Shown: positions 8,509 through 17,663 of the stretch, one piece after another | Position numbering within the stretch: position 1 is the first letter of the stretch | Layout of the letters: each line of letters starts with the position of its first letter | Assembly (NCBI GenBank): GCA_002331025.1 | Contig: DCYG01000040.1 | Span: 1 to 64,000 of the forward strand | DNA from: Firmicutes bacterium UBA2116 | GTDB lineage: Bacteria; Bacillota; Clostridia; Tissierellales; Sedimentibacteraceae | Direction of reading: 5' to 3' | Length of the DNA stretch: 64,000 nucleotides | Notes under the pieces: generated by a model | Database searches by the model: none | What the model was told of the DNA's origin: nothing | What the model saw: only the letters and a program-made list of their open reading frames with translations | Made by a program: the position numbers and the translations under genes

Positions 8509-10428
8509 CTATTTTTTTATGTACAGCATAGTTTCCTTCAATGCATACTGTATATTGTTTGCTTTTTTCAACATGCAAATAATTTCTTCTGCCGTTATTT
8601 TAGTATTATATAATCTGTTTAGCTTTTCAACAAGCATAAATATATCGGTTTTAATTATTTTCGATTTAGTTTTATTAATGATTGAATTAATCATCTTTAA
8701 TTTTTCTTCGTCGATATTATATTCAAACGCTTCGTCTTCTTCAATATTTTGTAAAATCAACTGAATTGACTTTCTTCCGTTAAATTCATTTAAACACAAT
8801 GTAACTGCATATGCATATGGCTTCGTAAGGGCTTTTTCCAATAAATTAATTTTATTGAATCCAATGACCGATATGTCGTTGCTTCCGTCTGTTAACACAA
8901 TGCTTAGATGATTTCCGTCCTTTCCTACTTTTTTAATGCTTTTTATGGACGGCTTAGCAAGTGCAAGAAGCGGGGTGTGGTTACCTGCACCAAATGGTTC
9001 AAATTTACATATTTCATTATACAGATCAATGTTTAAATCTTTTACGTATACATAAGAATCCGCAGAAATTTCCTTTACGTTTATTTCTTCATATTGTTCT
9101 TGAATGTAGTTGTTTAATTCGTTAGAGAAAGCATTTATGTTTTCTTCCTGTATGGTTAAACCTGCAGCAAGCTTGTGACCGCCATACTTAACTAAGTATG
9201 AATCTGCCGCTTTAAAGCTTTCAAAAATATCTAAATAGTCCAAGCTCCTCGCAGAGCCCTTTCCTACATTATCCTTTACGGAAATAACAACGCTCGGTCT
9301 TTCGTACTTTTCGGTAATCCTTGATGCAACAATACCAAGTACTCCCTCATGCCAATCAGTTCCATATACAACGATTATATTTTTCCTATATAAAAATTCC
9401 GTTTCTATTTTCTTAACAGCTTCTTCAAAAATTACGCTTTCTGCTTTCTTTCTTAACAAATTCAAGCTTTCAAGCTCCAAAGCAAGCAGCTCTGCCTCAT
9501 TTTCATCCTCGACAAGTAAAAGCTTTATGGCTTTTTTAGCCGTATCCATTCTGCCGGCAGCGTTTATTCTGGGTGCCACAATAAATCCGATATGAAAGGA
9601 ATCAATTTCCTTATCCTTTATGCCGGCTACCTCCATAAGTTTCTTCAAGCCGATTAGTTTTGTATTGTTAATCCTTTTTAATCCGTTTTTGGCAATAATT
9701 CTATTATCGCCTATTAAGTCAACAATATCTGCAATCGTTCCTAAGCACGCAAGCTCCAATAAAATATCTTCTACATTTTGTACATTTAGATATTTGTTTA
9801 AAGCCTTCAAAAATTTAAAAGATAGTCCGGAAGCACAAAGCTGCTTATTTTTTGACGGACAATCTTTTTGTTTTGGATTAATTATAGCATATGCTTCAGG
9901 CAACTCTTCCTTGCACTGATGGTGATCTAAAATGATAACATCCTTATTTAAACTGCTTATTTCACGTATTTTCTCTATTTCGGCTATACCGCAGTCAACT
10001 GTTATAATCAAATCTGCTTTTATAGAATTATTTTTTAACAGCTCTATAAAATCTGAGCTTATGCCATAGCCCTCTGTTTCTCTTTCCGGAACATAATATT
10101 CTATGCTTGCTCCTGCCTTTTTAAGCAAAATTATGAATTGACAAATGGAAGTAACCCCGTCAACATCATAATCTCCATAAACTACCATATGTTCGCTGTT
10201 TTTTACAGCTTCTAAAATTCTATCGGCGCCTTTTTGTAAGTCTTTATAATTTTCTGCGCTTTCGAAGTATTTATAATCCGGGTCAAGAAATTCTTCTATC
10301 TCATTAAATGTTCTTAAATTTCTGTTTAACAATATCCTTGAGGATATGTCAGAAAGATTGAATTTTTTACTTATATCATCAATATCTTTCTGATCATATT
10401 CATTCACTTTCAGCTTCACTTTTTTCAT
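8509..10428 (-). CDS. recJ: Single-stranded-DNA exonuclease RecJ
   Basis: The 639-aa protein has the DHH phosphoesterase domain with VVYGDYDVDGVTS (about 82-94), the DHH motif in ILDHHQ (near 165), and the DHHA1 region GKGSARSLDYLDIFESF...YGGHKLAAGL (near 395-430), followed by an OB fold. RecJ degrades 5' single-stranded DNA in recombination and mismatch repair. Its ATG lies inside the end of the LapA-like gene (29-nt overlap), with no strong ribosome site in front. Translation is therefore probably coupled to the upstream gene. The C-terminal extension after about residue 560 is poorly conserved. Confidence 0.93.
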   Translation of the reverse strand: MKKVKLKVNEYDQKDIDDISKKFNLSDISSRILLNRNLRTFNEIEEFLDPDYKYFESAENYKDLQKGADRILEAVKNSEHMVVYGDYDVDGVTSICQFIILLKKAGASIEYYVPERETEGYGISSDFIELLKNNSIKADLIITVDCGIAEIEKIREISSLNKDVIILDHHQCKEELPEAYAIINPKQKDCPSKNKQLCASGLSFKFLKALNKYLNVQNVEDILLELACLGTIADIVDLIGDNRIIAKNGLKRINNTKLIGLKKLMEVAGIKDKEIDSFHIGFIVAPRINAAGRMDTAKKAIKLLLVEDENEAELLALELESLNLLRKKAESVIFEEAVKKIETEFLYRKNIIVVYGTDWHEGVLGIVASRITEKYERPSVVISVKDNVGKGSARSLDYLDIFESFKAADSYLVKYGGHKLAAGLTIQEENINAFSNELNNYIQEQYEEINVKEISADSYVYVKDLNIDLYNEICKFEPFGAGNHTPLLALAKPSIKSIKKVGKDGNHLSIVLTDGSNDISVIGFNKINLLEKALTKPYAYAVTLCLNEFNGRKSIQLILQNIEEDEAFEYNIDEEKLKMINSIINKTKSKIIKTDIFMLVEKLNRLYNTKITAEEIICMLKKANNIQYALKETMLYIKK

Positions 10429-10900
10429 CGTTTAATTCAGTGCCGACGCTTTCGTTTATAGTATCAGAATCAATCTTAGATTCTAATTCATTTTTTAATG
10501 CTTTTATTTCATTACTAAATATTTCGATCGTTTCTTTTTGTGTTTTAGTTTTTTCCTCAAGCTCAGAAATTTTTGATAAAAGTTCATTGTTTTTTTCCGT
10601 TAATGTTTGTATTTCCTGCTGTAAATCATTAACGGTTTTGTCAACAAGCATCTTGTCGTTTTCAAGGGTTTTGATCTTATTTTTAAGTTCCTTTGATTCG
10701 GATCTCTTCTTAAATTGTCTTGTTGTACCTAATGCCAATACTAAAACAGCTCCAATAATAATACATACCATTATTATTACTGCTAAAGGCATATCGACTC
10801 TTGCCAGAAACAAATCCAAGCTGACTAAATCTCCGTTCTGAATAGAAAAGATCGCAACGAATATTGCTATTATTAATACTACTATAAACCCAATTTGCAT
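10400..10900 (-). CDS. LapA-domain membrane protein with coiled coil
   Basis: The 166-aa protein has two hydrophobic helices (about 3-22 and 36-58) forming a LapA/DUF1049 domain, with the characteristic NGDLVSLDLFLARVDMPLAVII between them. A long charged coiled coil (about 66-140) and an acidic tail follow. LapA-type proteins are inner-membrane scaffolds, best known in Gram-negatives for lipopolysaccharide assembly control. The role in Firmicutes is unknown. It is the first gene of the apparent lapA-recJ-apt-relA run. Confidence 0.8.
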   Translation of the reverse strand: MQIGFIVVLIIAIFVAIFSIQNGDLVSLDLFLARVDMPLAVIIMVCIIIGAVLVLALGTTRQFKKRSESKELKNKIKTLENDKMLVDKTVNDLQQEIQTLTEKNNELLSKISELEEKTKTQKETIEIFSNEIKALKNELESKIDSDTINESVGTELNDEKSEAESE

Positions 10901-11018
10901 ACTTACACTCCTCTCCTGTTGTTTAAATAAATTTTCCTAAAATGTTGATGTTTACATTATACTATACAATAGTATATATTTACCACAATTTTTTATTATC
11001 AAACTATATTTTAGGTTA

Positions 11019-12353
11019 TTATGATAATTTACCCTTGATATATATTGAACATTCTATACGTTTTTTCTCTAACTCGCACCCTACGCTGTATGGTATATTA
11101 AAATCCTTGTTGAAATTATATGCATTGGCATGACATCCGCCGCTGCAATAGTACTTAGCCCAGCAATCCTTGCACACAGGTTTTTCATTAACAGATACAT
11201 TTTTAAATTTATCTGTTATTTCTTCATTGCGAATACCTTCATCAACATTTCCTATAACAAACTCATCCTGTCCAACAAACTGGTGGCATGGATATATATC
11301 ACCGTTCGGAGTTATGGCAACATATTCCGTTCCCGCTCCGCATCCGATTGATCTTTTATAGATGCATGGACCTCCGTCAAGCTCAATATTAAAATGGAAG
11401 AAATTAAACTTTTTATTCTCTTCTTTATTGCTTTCAATATAAAGTTCAGTCAGCTTTTCATATTCTTCCTTAAGAATTTCCAGATGCTCTTCCTTCAAGG
11501 CATATTTTTCTTCAGGGTTTGCTACAACAGGTTCAACAGATATTTTATCGAATCCTAAATCTCGAATATGCTTAACGTCCTCTGAAAAATCTAAATTATA
11601 TGCGGTAAATGTTCCTCGTGCAAAGTAGTCCTTGTCCATTCTTTTAGAAACAAAATTTTGAAAGTTCTTTACGATTGTCTCATAGCTTCCCTTTTCATTG
11701 ATTGTTTTACGCATGCGGTCATTTGTAGATTTTCTGCCGTCAATGCTTAAAACAACATTGTCCATATTTTCATTTATATAGTCAATTTTTTCATCATCTA
11801 AAAGCACGCCGTTTGTAGTAATTGTAAATCTGAAATGTTTATTGTGTTTTTCTTCCAATGACCTGCCGTAATCCACAAGCTTTTTGATGGTTTCAAAATT
11901 CATTAACGGCTCACCGCCAAAGAAATCTACCTCTAAATTTCTTCTGAGTCCCGAATTATTAACTAAAAAATCAAATGCCTTTTTACCGGTTTCATAGCTT
12001 AAGAATTCTCTTTCACCCTTGTAGCTTCCTTGTGAAGCAAAACAATATTCGCATCTCAGGTTGCAGTCATGAGTCATGTTTAAGCACATTGCTTTAATAG
12101 CCGGTTTAATTTTATTTACCGCATTTGTTTCCTCTGTATAAAGCATGTTATTGACTATGAGATAATTTATTTCGGATATTGCTTCACTGACTATATCCCT
12201 GCCATGCTTATTTTCCAGTTCCTTAACTTTATGATCGCATTTGAAGCTGTCATCGTTTAATAAATCGTAAATTATTTCATCAACTACATGTACTAAGCCG
12301 CTGTTTGTATCAACCGCAAAATACATGTCGTTCATTTTAAATAAATGTATCAT
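11019..12353 (-). CDS. scfB: SCIFF ranthipeptide maturase (radical SAM/SPASM)
   Basis: The 444-aa enzyme has a short N-terminal peptide-recognition (RRE-like) region, the radical SAM cluster cysteines C97, C101 and C104 (CNLRCEYC), the FFGGEPLMNFE motif, and a SPASM domain with cysteines in GCGAGTEY, YPCHQF and CKDCWAKYYCSGGC. It closely follows the family that installs thioether cross-links (cysteine sulfur to peptide carbon) in the SCIFF precursor. That precursor gene lies 108 nt upstream. GGAGG precedes the ATG. A hairpin with T-rich tail stands between precursor and maturase and should lower maturase expression. Confidence 0.95.
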   Translation of the reverse strand: MIHLFKMNDMYFAVDTNSGLVHVVDEIIYDLLNDDSFKCDHKVKELENKHGRDIVSEAISEINYLIVNNMLYTEETNAVNKIKPAIKAMCLNMTHDCNLRCEYCFASQGSYKGEREFLSYETGKKAFDFLVNNSGLRRNLEVDFFGGEPLMNFETIKKLVDYGRSLEEKHNKHFRFTITTNGVLLDDEKIDYINENMDNVVLSIDGRKSTNDRMRKTINEKGSYETIVKNFQNFVSKRMDKDYFARGTFTAYNLDFSEDVKHIRDLGFDKISVEPVVANPEEKYALKEEHLEILKEEYEKLTELYIESNKEENKKFNFFHFNIELDGGPCIYKRSIGCGAGTEYVAITPNGDIYPCHQFVGQDEFVIGNVDEGIRNEEITDKFKNVSVNEKPVCKDCWAKYYCSGGCHANAYNFNKDFNIPYSVGCELEKKRIECSIYIKGKLS

Positions 12354-12437
12354 TTTTCCTCCGAAAATATTCTGTATATAATATATAAAATAAATAAATG
12401 CAAGCTATGAACTTGCAAATCCAGTATACAAATAAAA

Positions 12438-12458
12438 TGTAGTGGCTCAGCCACTACA
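12438..12458 (-). terminator. Hairpin between scfA and scfB (partial terminator)
   Basis: A near-perfect stem GTAGTGGC / GCCACTAC with a 3-nt loop (plus an outer T-A pair) lies right after scfA. On the minus strand it is followed by ATTTTATTTG. It probably acts as an attenuator, making much more precursor message than maturase message. Confidence 0.75.
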
Positions 12459-12461
12459 GAT

Positions 12462-12602
12462 TTATTTATTCTCGCACTTTTGATTTCCTACCGTACAAGA
12501 AGTTTTACATGCAGATTGACATGATGTCTGGCATTCTCCGCATCCTTTTACATTCATATTATCTGTAAGCTTTGTTTGGTTAAGTGTTTTAATATGTACC
12601 AT
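12462..12602 (-). CDS. scfA: SCIFF ranthipeptide precursor (six cysteines in forty-five)
   Basis: Translation of the minus strand gives a 46-aa peptide starting MVHIKTLNQTKL, with six cysteines in the core: CGEC, TSC, SAC, TSC and KCENK at the end. The CGECQTSCQSACKTSC core is nearly invariant across Clostridia. The radical SAM maturase downstream forms sulfur-to-carbon thioether links on these cysteines. A strong ribosome site (GGGAGGG) lies upstream. The mature product is a ranthipeptide, with proposed roles in cell-cell signalling and metabolism in clostridia. The leader residues LNQTKLTDNMNVK differ from common homologues. Confidence 0.96.
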   Translation of the reverse strand: MVHIKTLNQTKLTDNMNVKGCGECQTSCQSACKTSCTVGNQKCENK

Positions 12603-12629
12603 AATAACCCTCCCTAATGAACTCCATAA

Positions 12630-12658
12630 ATTATAGCACTTATTTATAGCATTTTAAA
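12630..12658 (-). promoter_or_regulatory. Putative promoter of scfA-scfB
   Basis: On the minus strand, TTTAAA (12653-12658), a 17-nt spacer and TATAAT (12630-12635) lie about 30 nt ahead of the scfA start, in the short gap after the TIGR04086 gene. Confidence 0.55.
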
Positions 12659-12674
12659 GTATTTTTTTTTAGTT

Positions 12675-13040
12675 TTATCTTTTAGGTATTTTCAACTTGG
12701 TATTAACTCCTAAAATCCCTCCCAAAATAGCTACGGGAAGATATAACAATTGTCTCACAATACTGATTTCACCGGGATAACTGAAAATTACCTTCATTAA
12801 AAGAACCAATGCAAAATAAACAATCCAAATTTCAATCCCTCTTATTAATCCTCTTTCATGTACACTTTTTGCATACAGTAATGATACAATAAATAGACAG
12901 AGGGGTACTGCTATACTATAACTGATTTCAGCCGCCGGCTGTTTTGAAAAAAAGTACATATATATTGTTATAAAAAAGAATACAACAAGTATCATTATAA
13001 ACAGATACAGTGAATATTTAAGCAATTTAACTATATTCAT
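12675..13040 (-). CDS. TIGR04086 family membrane protein
   Basis: The 121-aa protein has four predicted transmembrane helices (about 8-30, 41-59, 68-88 and 97-114) and matches the Firmicutes-specific TIGR04086 family in length and in the closing YLPVAILGGILGVN. Its function is unknown, but it is frequently found next to the SCIFF precursor and maturase, as here. Tandem placement upstream of scfA supports association with that locus without proving it. Confidence 0.75.
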   Translation of the reverse strand: MNIVKLLKYSLYLFIMILVVFFFITIYMYFFSKQPAAEISYSIAVPLCLFIVSLLYAKSVHERGLIRGIEIWIVYFALVLLMKVIFSYPGEISIVRQLLYLPVAILGGILGVNTKLKIPKR

Positions 13041-13137
13041 AATTATCCTCCATTTTTTGTTTTCATTAAATCTTATTCAAAATCAAGTAAAAAAGAACTT
13101 TTAAAGACAAAACTTCCTGCTTTAGTTATAAAATTTC

Positions 13138-13166
13138 TTGACATTTCAATTTAGGTTTGCTAAAGT
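13138..13166 (+). promoter_or_regulatory. Promoter of the riboswitch-ATPase transcript
   Basis: TTGACA (13138-13143), a 17-nt spacer and TAAAGT (13161-13166) with an extended TGC ahead of it. The predicted start, about 7 nt later, coincides with the first base of the riboswitch P1 stem. Confidence 0.75.
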
Positions 13167-13171
13167 AAACA

Positions 13172-13271
13172 TACTAAGAGGGAGTAGTTTTAAATTTTCA
13201 GTCAACAACACGGAATCATGGATTCTGGCTGAAAATCTGATTATGTAATTTAGGTAACAAGACTTTTAGTA
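13172..13271 (+). promoter_or_regulatory. yybP-ykoY (Mn2+) riboswitch
   Basis: Stem P1 pairs TACTAAGAG (13172-13180) with CTTTTAGTA (13263-13271). The conserved junction GGGAGTAG follows the 5' arm, and the AAGAC consensus leads into the 3' arm. A central helix pairs ATTTTCAG with CTGAAAAT and contains the TCAAC segment and a GAATC/GATTC hairpin. This is the yybP-ykoY layout, known to sense Mn2+. The P1 3' arm is also the 5' arm of the following terminator, so ligand binding should prevent termination. Expression is thus predicted to turn on at high Mn2+. Confidence 0.85.
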
Positions 13272-13318
13272 TATCTTTAATTTTTTATAAAAAGAGATAT
13301 ACAAAAGTCTTTTTTTTA
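13259..13318 (+). terminator. Riboswitch-controlled intrinsic terminator
   Basis: The stem pairs AAGACTTTT (13259-13267) with AAAAGTCTT (13303-13311) and GTATATC (13269-13275) with GATATAC (13296-13302), followed by a run of T. It is mutually exclusive with P1 of the riboswitch. A second hairpin (about 13337-13377) lies between this terminator and the gene. Confidence 0.85.
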
Positions 13319-13417
13319 TAAAAAATTTGGAATACTAAGCAGACGACCCAAATTTTATATTTGGTGTCGGTCGCTTATGCTGTAAATGCAATCAAAACTA
13401 TAAAAAAGGAGAGAATT

Positions 13418-16099
13418 ATGTATTATCAAAAAAGCTCTGAAGATACATTGTTGGATTTAAACGTTCAAGGCAGCAATGGTCTGACTCAGGATGAAGTAAA
13501 AAAACGGTTAGAGGAAAACGGACCGAATACTCTGGTTGAAAAGCAGAGAAAGACAATTTTACAGATGTTTTTGGCTCAGCTTAAGGATACAATGATTTAT
13601 ATACTTTTTGCTGCTGCAGCTATATCAGCTGTTCTGCACGAGATAACAGATGCAGTCATAATTTTATCAATTGTTGTAATCAATGCAGTAATTGGAGTTG
13701 TACAGGAGTCAAAAGCCGAAGCTGCTTTGGAAGCTTTAAAAAATCTTTCCAGTCCCACGGCTATGGTCCGACGAAACGGTAAGGTTATGGAAATACCCGC
13801 AAGTGAATTGGTAGCAGGTGACATAGTTATACTAGAAGCCGGTCGTATAATTCCGGCAGATTTAAGATTGTTACAATCAGTAAATTTAAAGATAGAAGAA
13901 TCTGCGCTGACAGGTGAATCTGTTCCTGTAGATAAGGATTCAGACTTCATTGCTGACAAAGAAATGGGTATCGGAGACAGAATAAATATGGCCTATTCTT
14001 CAACAAGCGTAGCGTATGGAAGAGGAGAAGGTGTCGTTGTATATACAGGCATGGATACGGAAATAGGTAAAATTGCATCCATGCTTAATGAAAGTGTAGA
14101 AGAATTAACTCCGCTGCAGAAACGATTAAATGATTTAGGCAAGCTTCTTGGAATTGTAGCAATAGTTATAGTGGCTGCTATGTTCGGTATGGCATTGCTG
14201 CAAAAAAGAGATATAATTGAAATGCTTATTACCGCAATTGCTTTGGCTGTAGCAGCGATACCGGAGGGCCTAACAGCAGTCGTGACAATCGTCTTAGCTC
14301 TTGGAGTTCAAAGAATGGTTAAGGTTAACACCATAGTGCGAAAGCTTCCGGCAGTTGAAACGCTAGGTGCGGTCAGCGTTGTCTGTTCAGACAAAACAGG
14401 TACTCTTACCCAGAACAAAATGACTGTTACAAAAATTTATTTGGATAACCAAATGAAGGACGTTACAGAGCTTTCATTCGATAAAAATACTATTTTCGTT
14501 AAAGGATTCGTACTTTGTAATGATGCTTCGACAGCTAATAACGAAAGAATCGGTGACCCGACAGAACTTGCTTTATTGGATATGGGTAAACTGGTTAATG
14601 TTACCAGAGAAGGTCTCGAGCAAACTAATCCGAGGATTAATGAGCAATCATTTGACTCGGCACGTAAATTAATGACGACAGTTCATAAGGAAGACAACAA
14701 GGTGATGAGTTATACAAAGGGAGCTATGGACATACTCCTTGGAAGATGCACAAAAATATACTTAAATGGCGAAGTTACGGAAATTACGGAGCAGCATAAA
14801 GAGGATATAAATACGGCAGCCTCTGAAATGGCAAGGGGAGCCCTGAGAGTTTTAGCTTTAGGATATAAAGAGGATGATGACACGGCAAATGAAGAAAATC
14901 TTACATTCGTGGGATTAATAGGTATGATCGACCCTCCGAGACCTGAGGCGAAGGATTCTGTTCGGGTACTGGAGCAAGCCGGAATTACAACCATAATGAT
15001 TACCGGAGACCACAAGGATACCGCTTTAGCCATAGCTAAGGATTTAGGAATTGCCGAAAATGAAAATCAATGTATAACAGGCAGTGATTTAAATGAATTA
15101 ACTCAGGAACAATTAAATGACAGAGTGAGAGATTTGCGAGTATTCGCAAGAGTTTCTCCCGAACACAAGGTTATGATCGTTAAGGCATTTAAATATAACG
15201 GCAGCATAGTTTCAATGACAGGAGACGGCGTAAATGACGCTCCTTCTCTGAAAGCAGCAGATATAGGAGTAGCAATGGGTATAACAGGCACAGACGTTGC
15301 TAAGGGTGCCGCCGACATGGTGTTGACAGATGATAATTTTGCAACTATTGAAAAAGCAGTTGCTGAAGGAAGAGGAATTTACCATAATATTAAGAAAACC
15401 GTTCTATTCCTTCTTTCATCCAACTTTGGAGAAGTTATTTCAATGTTCTCCGCTATAGCAGCAGGGCTTGCATCACCGCTTCAATCAATACACATTCTTT
15501 GGATTAACCTGATAACAGACTCGTTACCGGGGCTGGCACTGGGGGTTGACCCTAAAGACACTGACATAATGAAAGCTAAACCAAGAGATCCGAATGAAAG
15601 CTTGTTTGCTCACGGTGGATTAATATTTACGATATATAACGGGTTCATGATAGCCGGTCTGACGCTGGGAGCGTTCCTGTGGTCACCGATTATTCACTTA
15701 AATGCGGAAGGCATGACCGTAACTCTCGAAAATATAAAGTGGATGCTTGGTCAAACTCTTATAGTTAACGGAGCGGATTACAGCATCATAGAGCATGCCC
15801 AGACGTATGCATTTACTACATTGGGAGTGTCGCAGCTGTTCCACGCCATAGGTATGAGAAACTACGACAAATCTTTGTTTAAAATGAAGATGTTTGACAA
15901 CAAATCAATGATTGCTGCATTTATAATAGGATTGGCTCTTCAGATAGCGGTTACAGAAATTCCTATTCTTACAGAAGTGTTTGAAACAAGCCAGTTATCC
16001 TTAAAGGAATGGGGTAATTTAATTCTTATATCAATGGTCCCGTTATTGTCACATGAAATAATTGTTGCAGGTAAAAATCTGTTTGGTAAAAATGCCTAG
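13418..16099 (+). CDS. P-type IIA cation ATPase (Ca2+/Mn2+ export)
   Basis: The 893-aa pump has the actuator motif TGES (165-168), the M4 motif PEGL (282-285), the phosphorylation motif DKTGTLT (Asp325), the nucleotide-domain KGA motif and the hinge TGDGVNDAP. SERCA-like site residues are visible in M5 (SSNFGEV) and M6 (NLITDSLPG). It is annotated in relatives as a calcium pump, but control by a Mn2+ riboswitch points to Mn2+ efflux as a main job, as reported for bacterial homologues. The frame is open to a TTG at 13361; the ATG at 13418 has GGAGAG before it and is preferred. It sits in the cytoplasmic membrane, with about ten helices. Confidence 0.92.
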   Translation: MYYQKSSEDTLLDLNVQGSNGLTQDEVKKRLEENGPNTLVEKQRKTILQMFLAQLKDTMIYILFAAAAISAVLHEITDAVIILSIVVINAVIGVVQESKAEAALEALKNLSSPTAMVRRNGKVMEIPASELVAGDIVILEAGRIIPADLRLLQSVNLKIEESALTGESVPVDKDSDFIADKEMGIGDRINMAYSSTSVAYGRGEGVVVYTGMDTEIGKIASMLNESVEELTPLQKRLNDLGKLLGIVAIVIVAAMFGMALLQKRDIIEMLITAIALAVAAIPEGLTAVVTIVLALGVQRMVKVNTIVRKLPAVETLGAVSVVCSDKTGTLTQNKMTVTKIYLDNQMKDVTELSFDKNTIFVKGFVLCNDASTANNERIGDPTELALLDMGKLVNVTREGLEQTNPRINEQSFDSARKLMTTVHKEDNKVMSYTKGAMDILLGRCTKIYLNGEVTEITEQHKEDINTAASEMARGALRVLALGYKEDDDTANEENLTFVGLIGMIDPPRPEAKDSVRVLEQAGITTIMITGDHKDTALAIAKDLGIAENENQCITGSDLNELTQEQLNDRVRDLRVFARVSPEHKVMIVKAFKYNGSIVSMTGDGVNDAPSLKAADIGVAMGITGTDVAKGAADMVLTDDNFATIEKAVAEGRGIYHNIKKTVLFLLSSNFGEVISMFSAIAAGLASPLQSIHILWINLITDSLPGLALGVDPKDTDIMKAKPRDPNESLFAHGGLIFTIYNGFMIAGLTLGAFLWSPIIHLNAEGMTVTLENIKWMLGQTLIVNGADYSIIEHAQTYAFTTLGVSQLFHAIGMRNYDKSLFKMKMFDNKSMIAAFIIGLALQIAVTEIPILTEVFETSQLSLKEWGNLILISMVPLLSHEIIVAGKNLFGKNA

Positions 16100-16146
16100 T
16101 CTGAAAAATGGAGTTAGGGCATAAGCAGTCGAATGCATAAAAAAAC

Positions 16147-16172
16147 AAGGAGCGCAAGCTCCTTTAATTTTT
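16147..16172. terminator. Bidirectional terminator between the ATPase gene and yajC
   Basis: A perfect 7-bp stem AAGGAGC / GCTCCTT closes a GCAA tetraloop. T-rich tracts follow on both strands, so it can end both converging transcripts. Confidence 0.85.
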
Positions 16173-16517
16173 CTAATTGTCTTTATCTTCATCTGCTGAA
16201 GTTTCTTCTTCAACATCTTTAATTTCTGCTGCCTTTTCTTTTCCTTTTTTATCAACCGATCCGATTGCCCACTTAGAAAATTCTATTCTTTGTTTTGCGT
16301 GAGACATTTCCAACGTTACTACTTCGTCATTAACCTTAACAATTTTACCGTGAATTCCGCCTATTGTTATAACTTCATCACCAAGTGTTAAACTGTTTCT
16401 CATTTCTTTAATTTGTTTGTCTTTTTTCTTCTGTGGTCTTATCATCATGAAATACATCAATCCAAACAATACGACCATCATTATAATTCCGCTGAATTGT
16501 GAACCTTGCTCTGGCAT
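16173..16517 (-). CDS. yajC: Preprotein translocase accessory subunit YajC
   Basis: The 114-aa protein has one N-terminal transmembrane helix (about 10-26), the YajC signature MMIRPQKKKDKQIKEM and the SH3-like GDEVITIGGIHGKIV segment. It associates with SecDF-YidC at the inner membrane. The acidic lysine-rich tail is variable in the family. It ends the ruvC-ruvA-ruvB-spoIID-queA-tgt-yajC run, and tgt-yajC adjacency is classical. Confidence 0.93.
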   Translation of the reverse strand: MPEQGSQFSGIIMMVVLFGLMYFMMIRPQKKKDKQIKEMRNSLTLGDEVITIGGIHGKIVKVNDEVVTLEMSHAKQRIEFSKWAIGSVDKKGKEKAAEIKDVEEETSADEDKDN

Positions 16518-16537
16518 ATTTCCTCCTATGTAATTAA

Positions 16538-17647
16538 TTAATATCCATAATTCTCATAAAATTCTTTTTTGAAATTTATGAAATTATCTTCCATTATACT
16601 TATTCTAATACGTTTCATTAAATTAATCAAGAAAAATAAATTATGTATTGAAGCTAGACGTGCGCCGAGGATTTCATTTTCTCCAAATAAATGTCTCATA
16701 TAAGCTCTTGAATAATTTCTGCATGCATAGCAGCCGCAGTTTTCATCGATTGGCTTAAAGTCACGTTTGTACTTTGCATTTTTAATTGCAAGCTGACCCT
16801 TGCTCGTCATAAAGGCACCGTGCCTCGCCATCCTTGTTGGTAAGACACAGTCAGCCATGTCTATACCTCTCTCAACAGCTTCAAAGAGATAATCGGGACT
16901 TCCCACACCCATCAGGTATCTTGGCTTATCCTTCGGTAAATAATCAACTGTGTAATCCATTACCTCACACATCAAATCTCGCGGTTCTCCCACACTCAAT
17001 CCTCCGACAGCATAACCGGGAAAATCAAGGTCGGTAATTTGCTTGGCACTTTCTATTCTTAAGTCCTTGTACATACCTCCCTGGATTATTCCAAACAATG
17101 CCTGATTGTCTGTATTCTTATGATATTCCTTGCATCTTTTAGCCCATCTCGTCGTACGCTGCATCGATTTTTCTACATACTCATAAGAGGCAGGATATGG
17201 TGCGCATTCATCAAATGCCATCATTATATCCGAACCTAAGTAATTTTGTATTTCCATGGATTTTTCGGGGCTTATAAAGTGTTTGGAACCATCTATGTGA
17301 GAACGGAACTCAACACCTTCTTCTGTTATTTTTCTTAAAGGTCCTAAACTGAAAACCTGAAATCCTCCGCTGTCAGTTAAAATCGGTCTATCCCAGTTCA
17401 TAAATTTATGCAGTCCTCCTGCTTCCTTTATGAGGTCATGACCTGGTCTTAAATATAAATGATATGTGTTTCCCAATATTATTTGTGCTTCTAAATCTTT
17501 TAATTCCTCCGGCGTCATTGCCTTCACCGTAGCCTTTGTACCAACCGGCATAAATATAGGAGTTTCTATAACTCCGTGATTGGTATAAATTTTACCCAGA
17601 CGTGCCTTACATTCCTTTGATTCCTTTATTAACTCATACTTAAACAT
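16538..17647 (-). CDS. tgt: tRNA-guanine(34) transglycosylase
   Basis: The 369-aa enzyme exchanges G34 for preQ1 in tRNAs with GUN anticodons. Visible are the substrate-site DSGGFQ (92-97), the GGLSVGE loop, the nucleophile region DCVLPTRMARHG, and the zinc site CGCYACRNY...H near 307-325. Length matches bacterial Tgt. It lies 16 nt after queA, the next enzyme in queuosine synthesis. Confidence 0.96.
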   Translation of the reverse strand: MFKYELIKESKECKARLGKIYTNHGVIETPIFMPVGTKATVKAMTPEELKDLEAQIILGNTYHLYLRPGHDLIKEAGGLHKFMNWDRPILTDSGGFQVFSLGPLRKITEEGVEFRSHIDGSKHFISPEKSMEIQNYLGSDIMMAFDECAPYPASYEYVEKSMQRTTRWAKRCKEYHKNTDNQALFGIIQGGMYKDLRIESAKQITDLDFPGYAVGGLSVGEPRDLMCEVMDYTVDYLPKDKPRYLMGVGSPDYLFEAVERGIDMADCVLPTRMARHGAFMTSKGQLAIKNAKYKRDFKPIDENCGCYACRNYSRAYMRHLFGENEILGARLASIHNLFFLINLMKRIRISIMEDNFINFKKEFYENYGY

Positions 17648-17663
17648 TTCTCACCCGCTAAAA

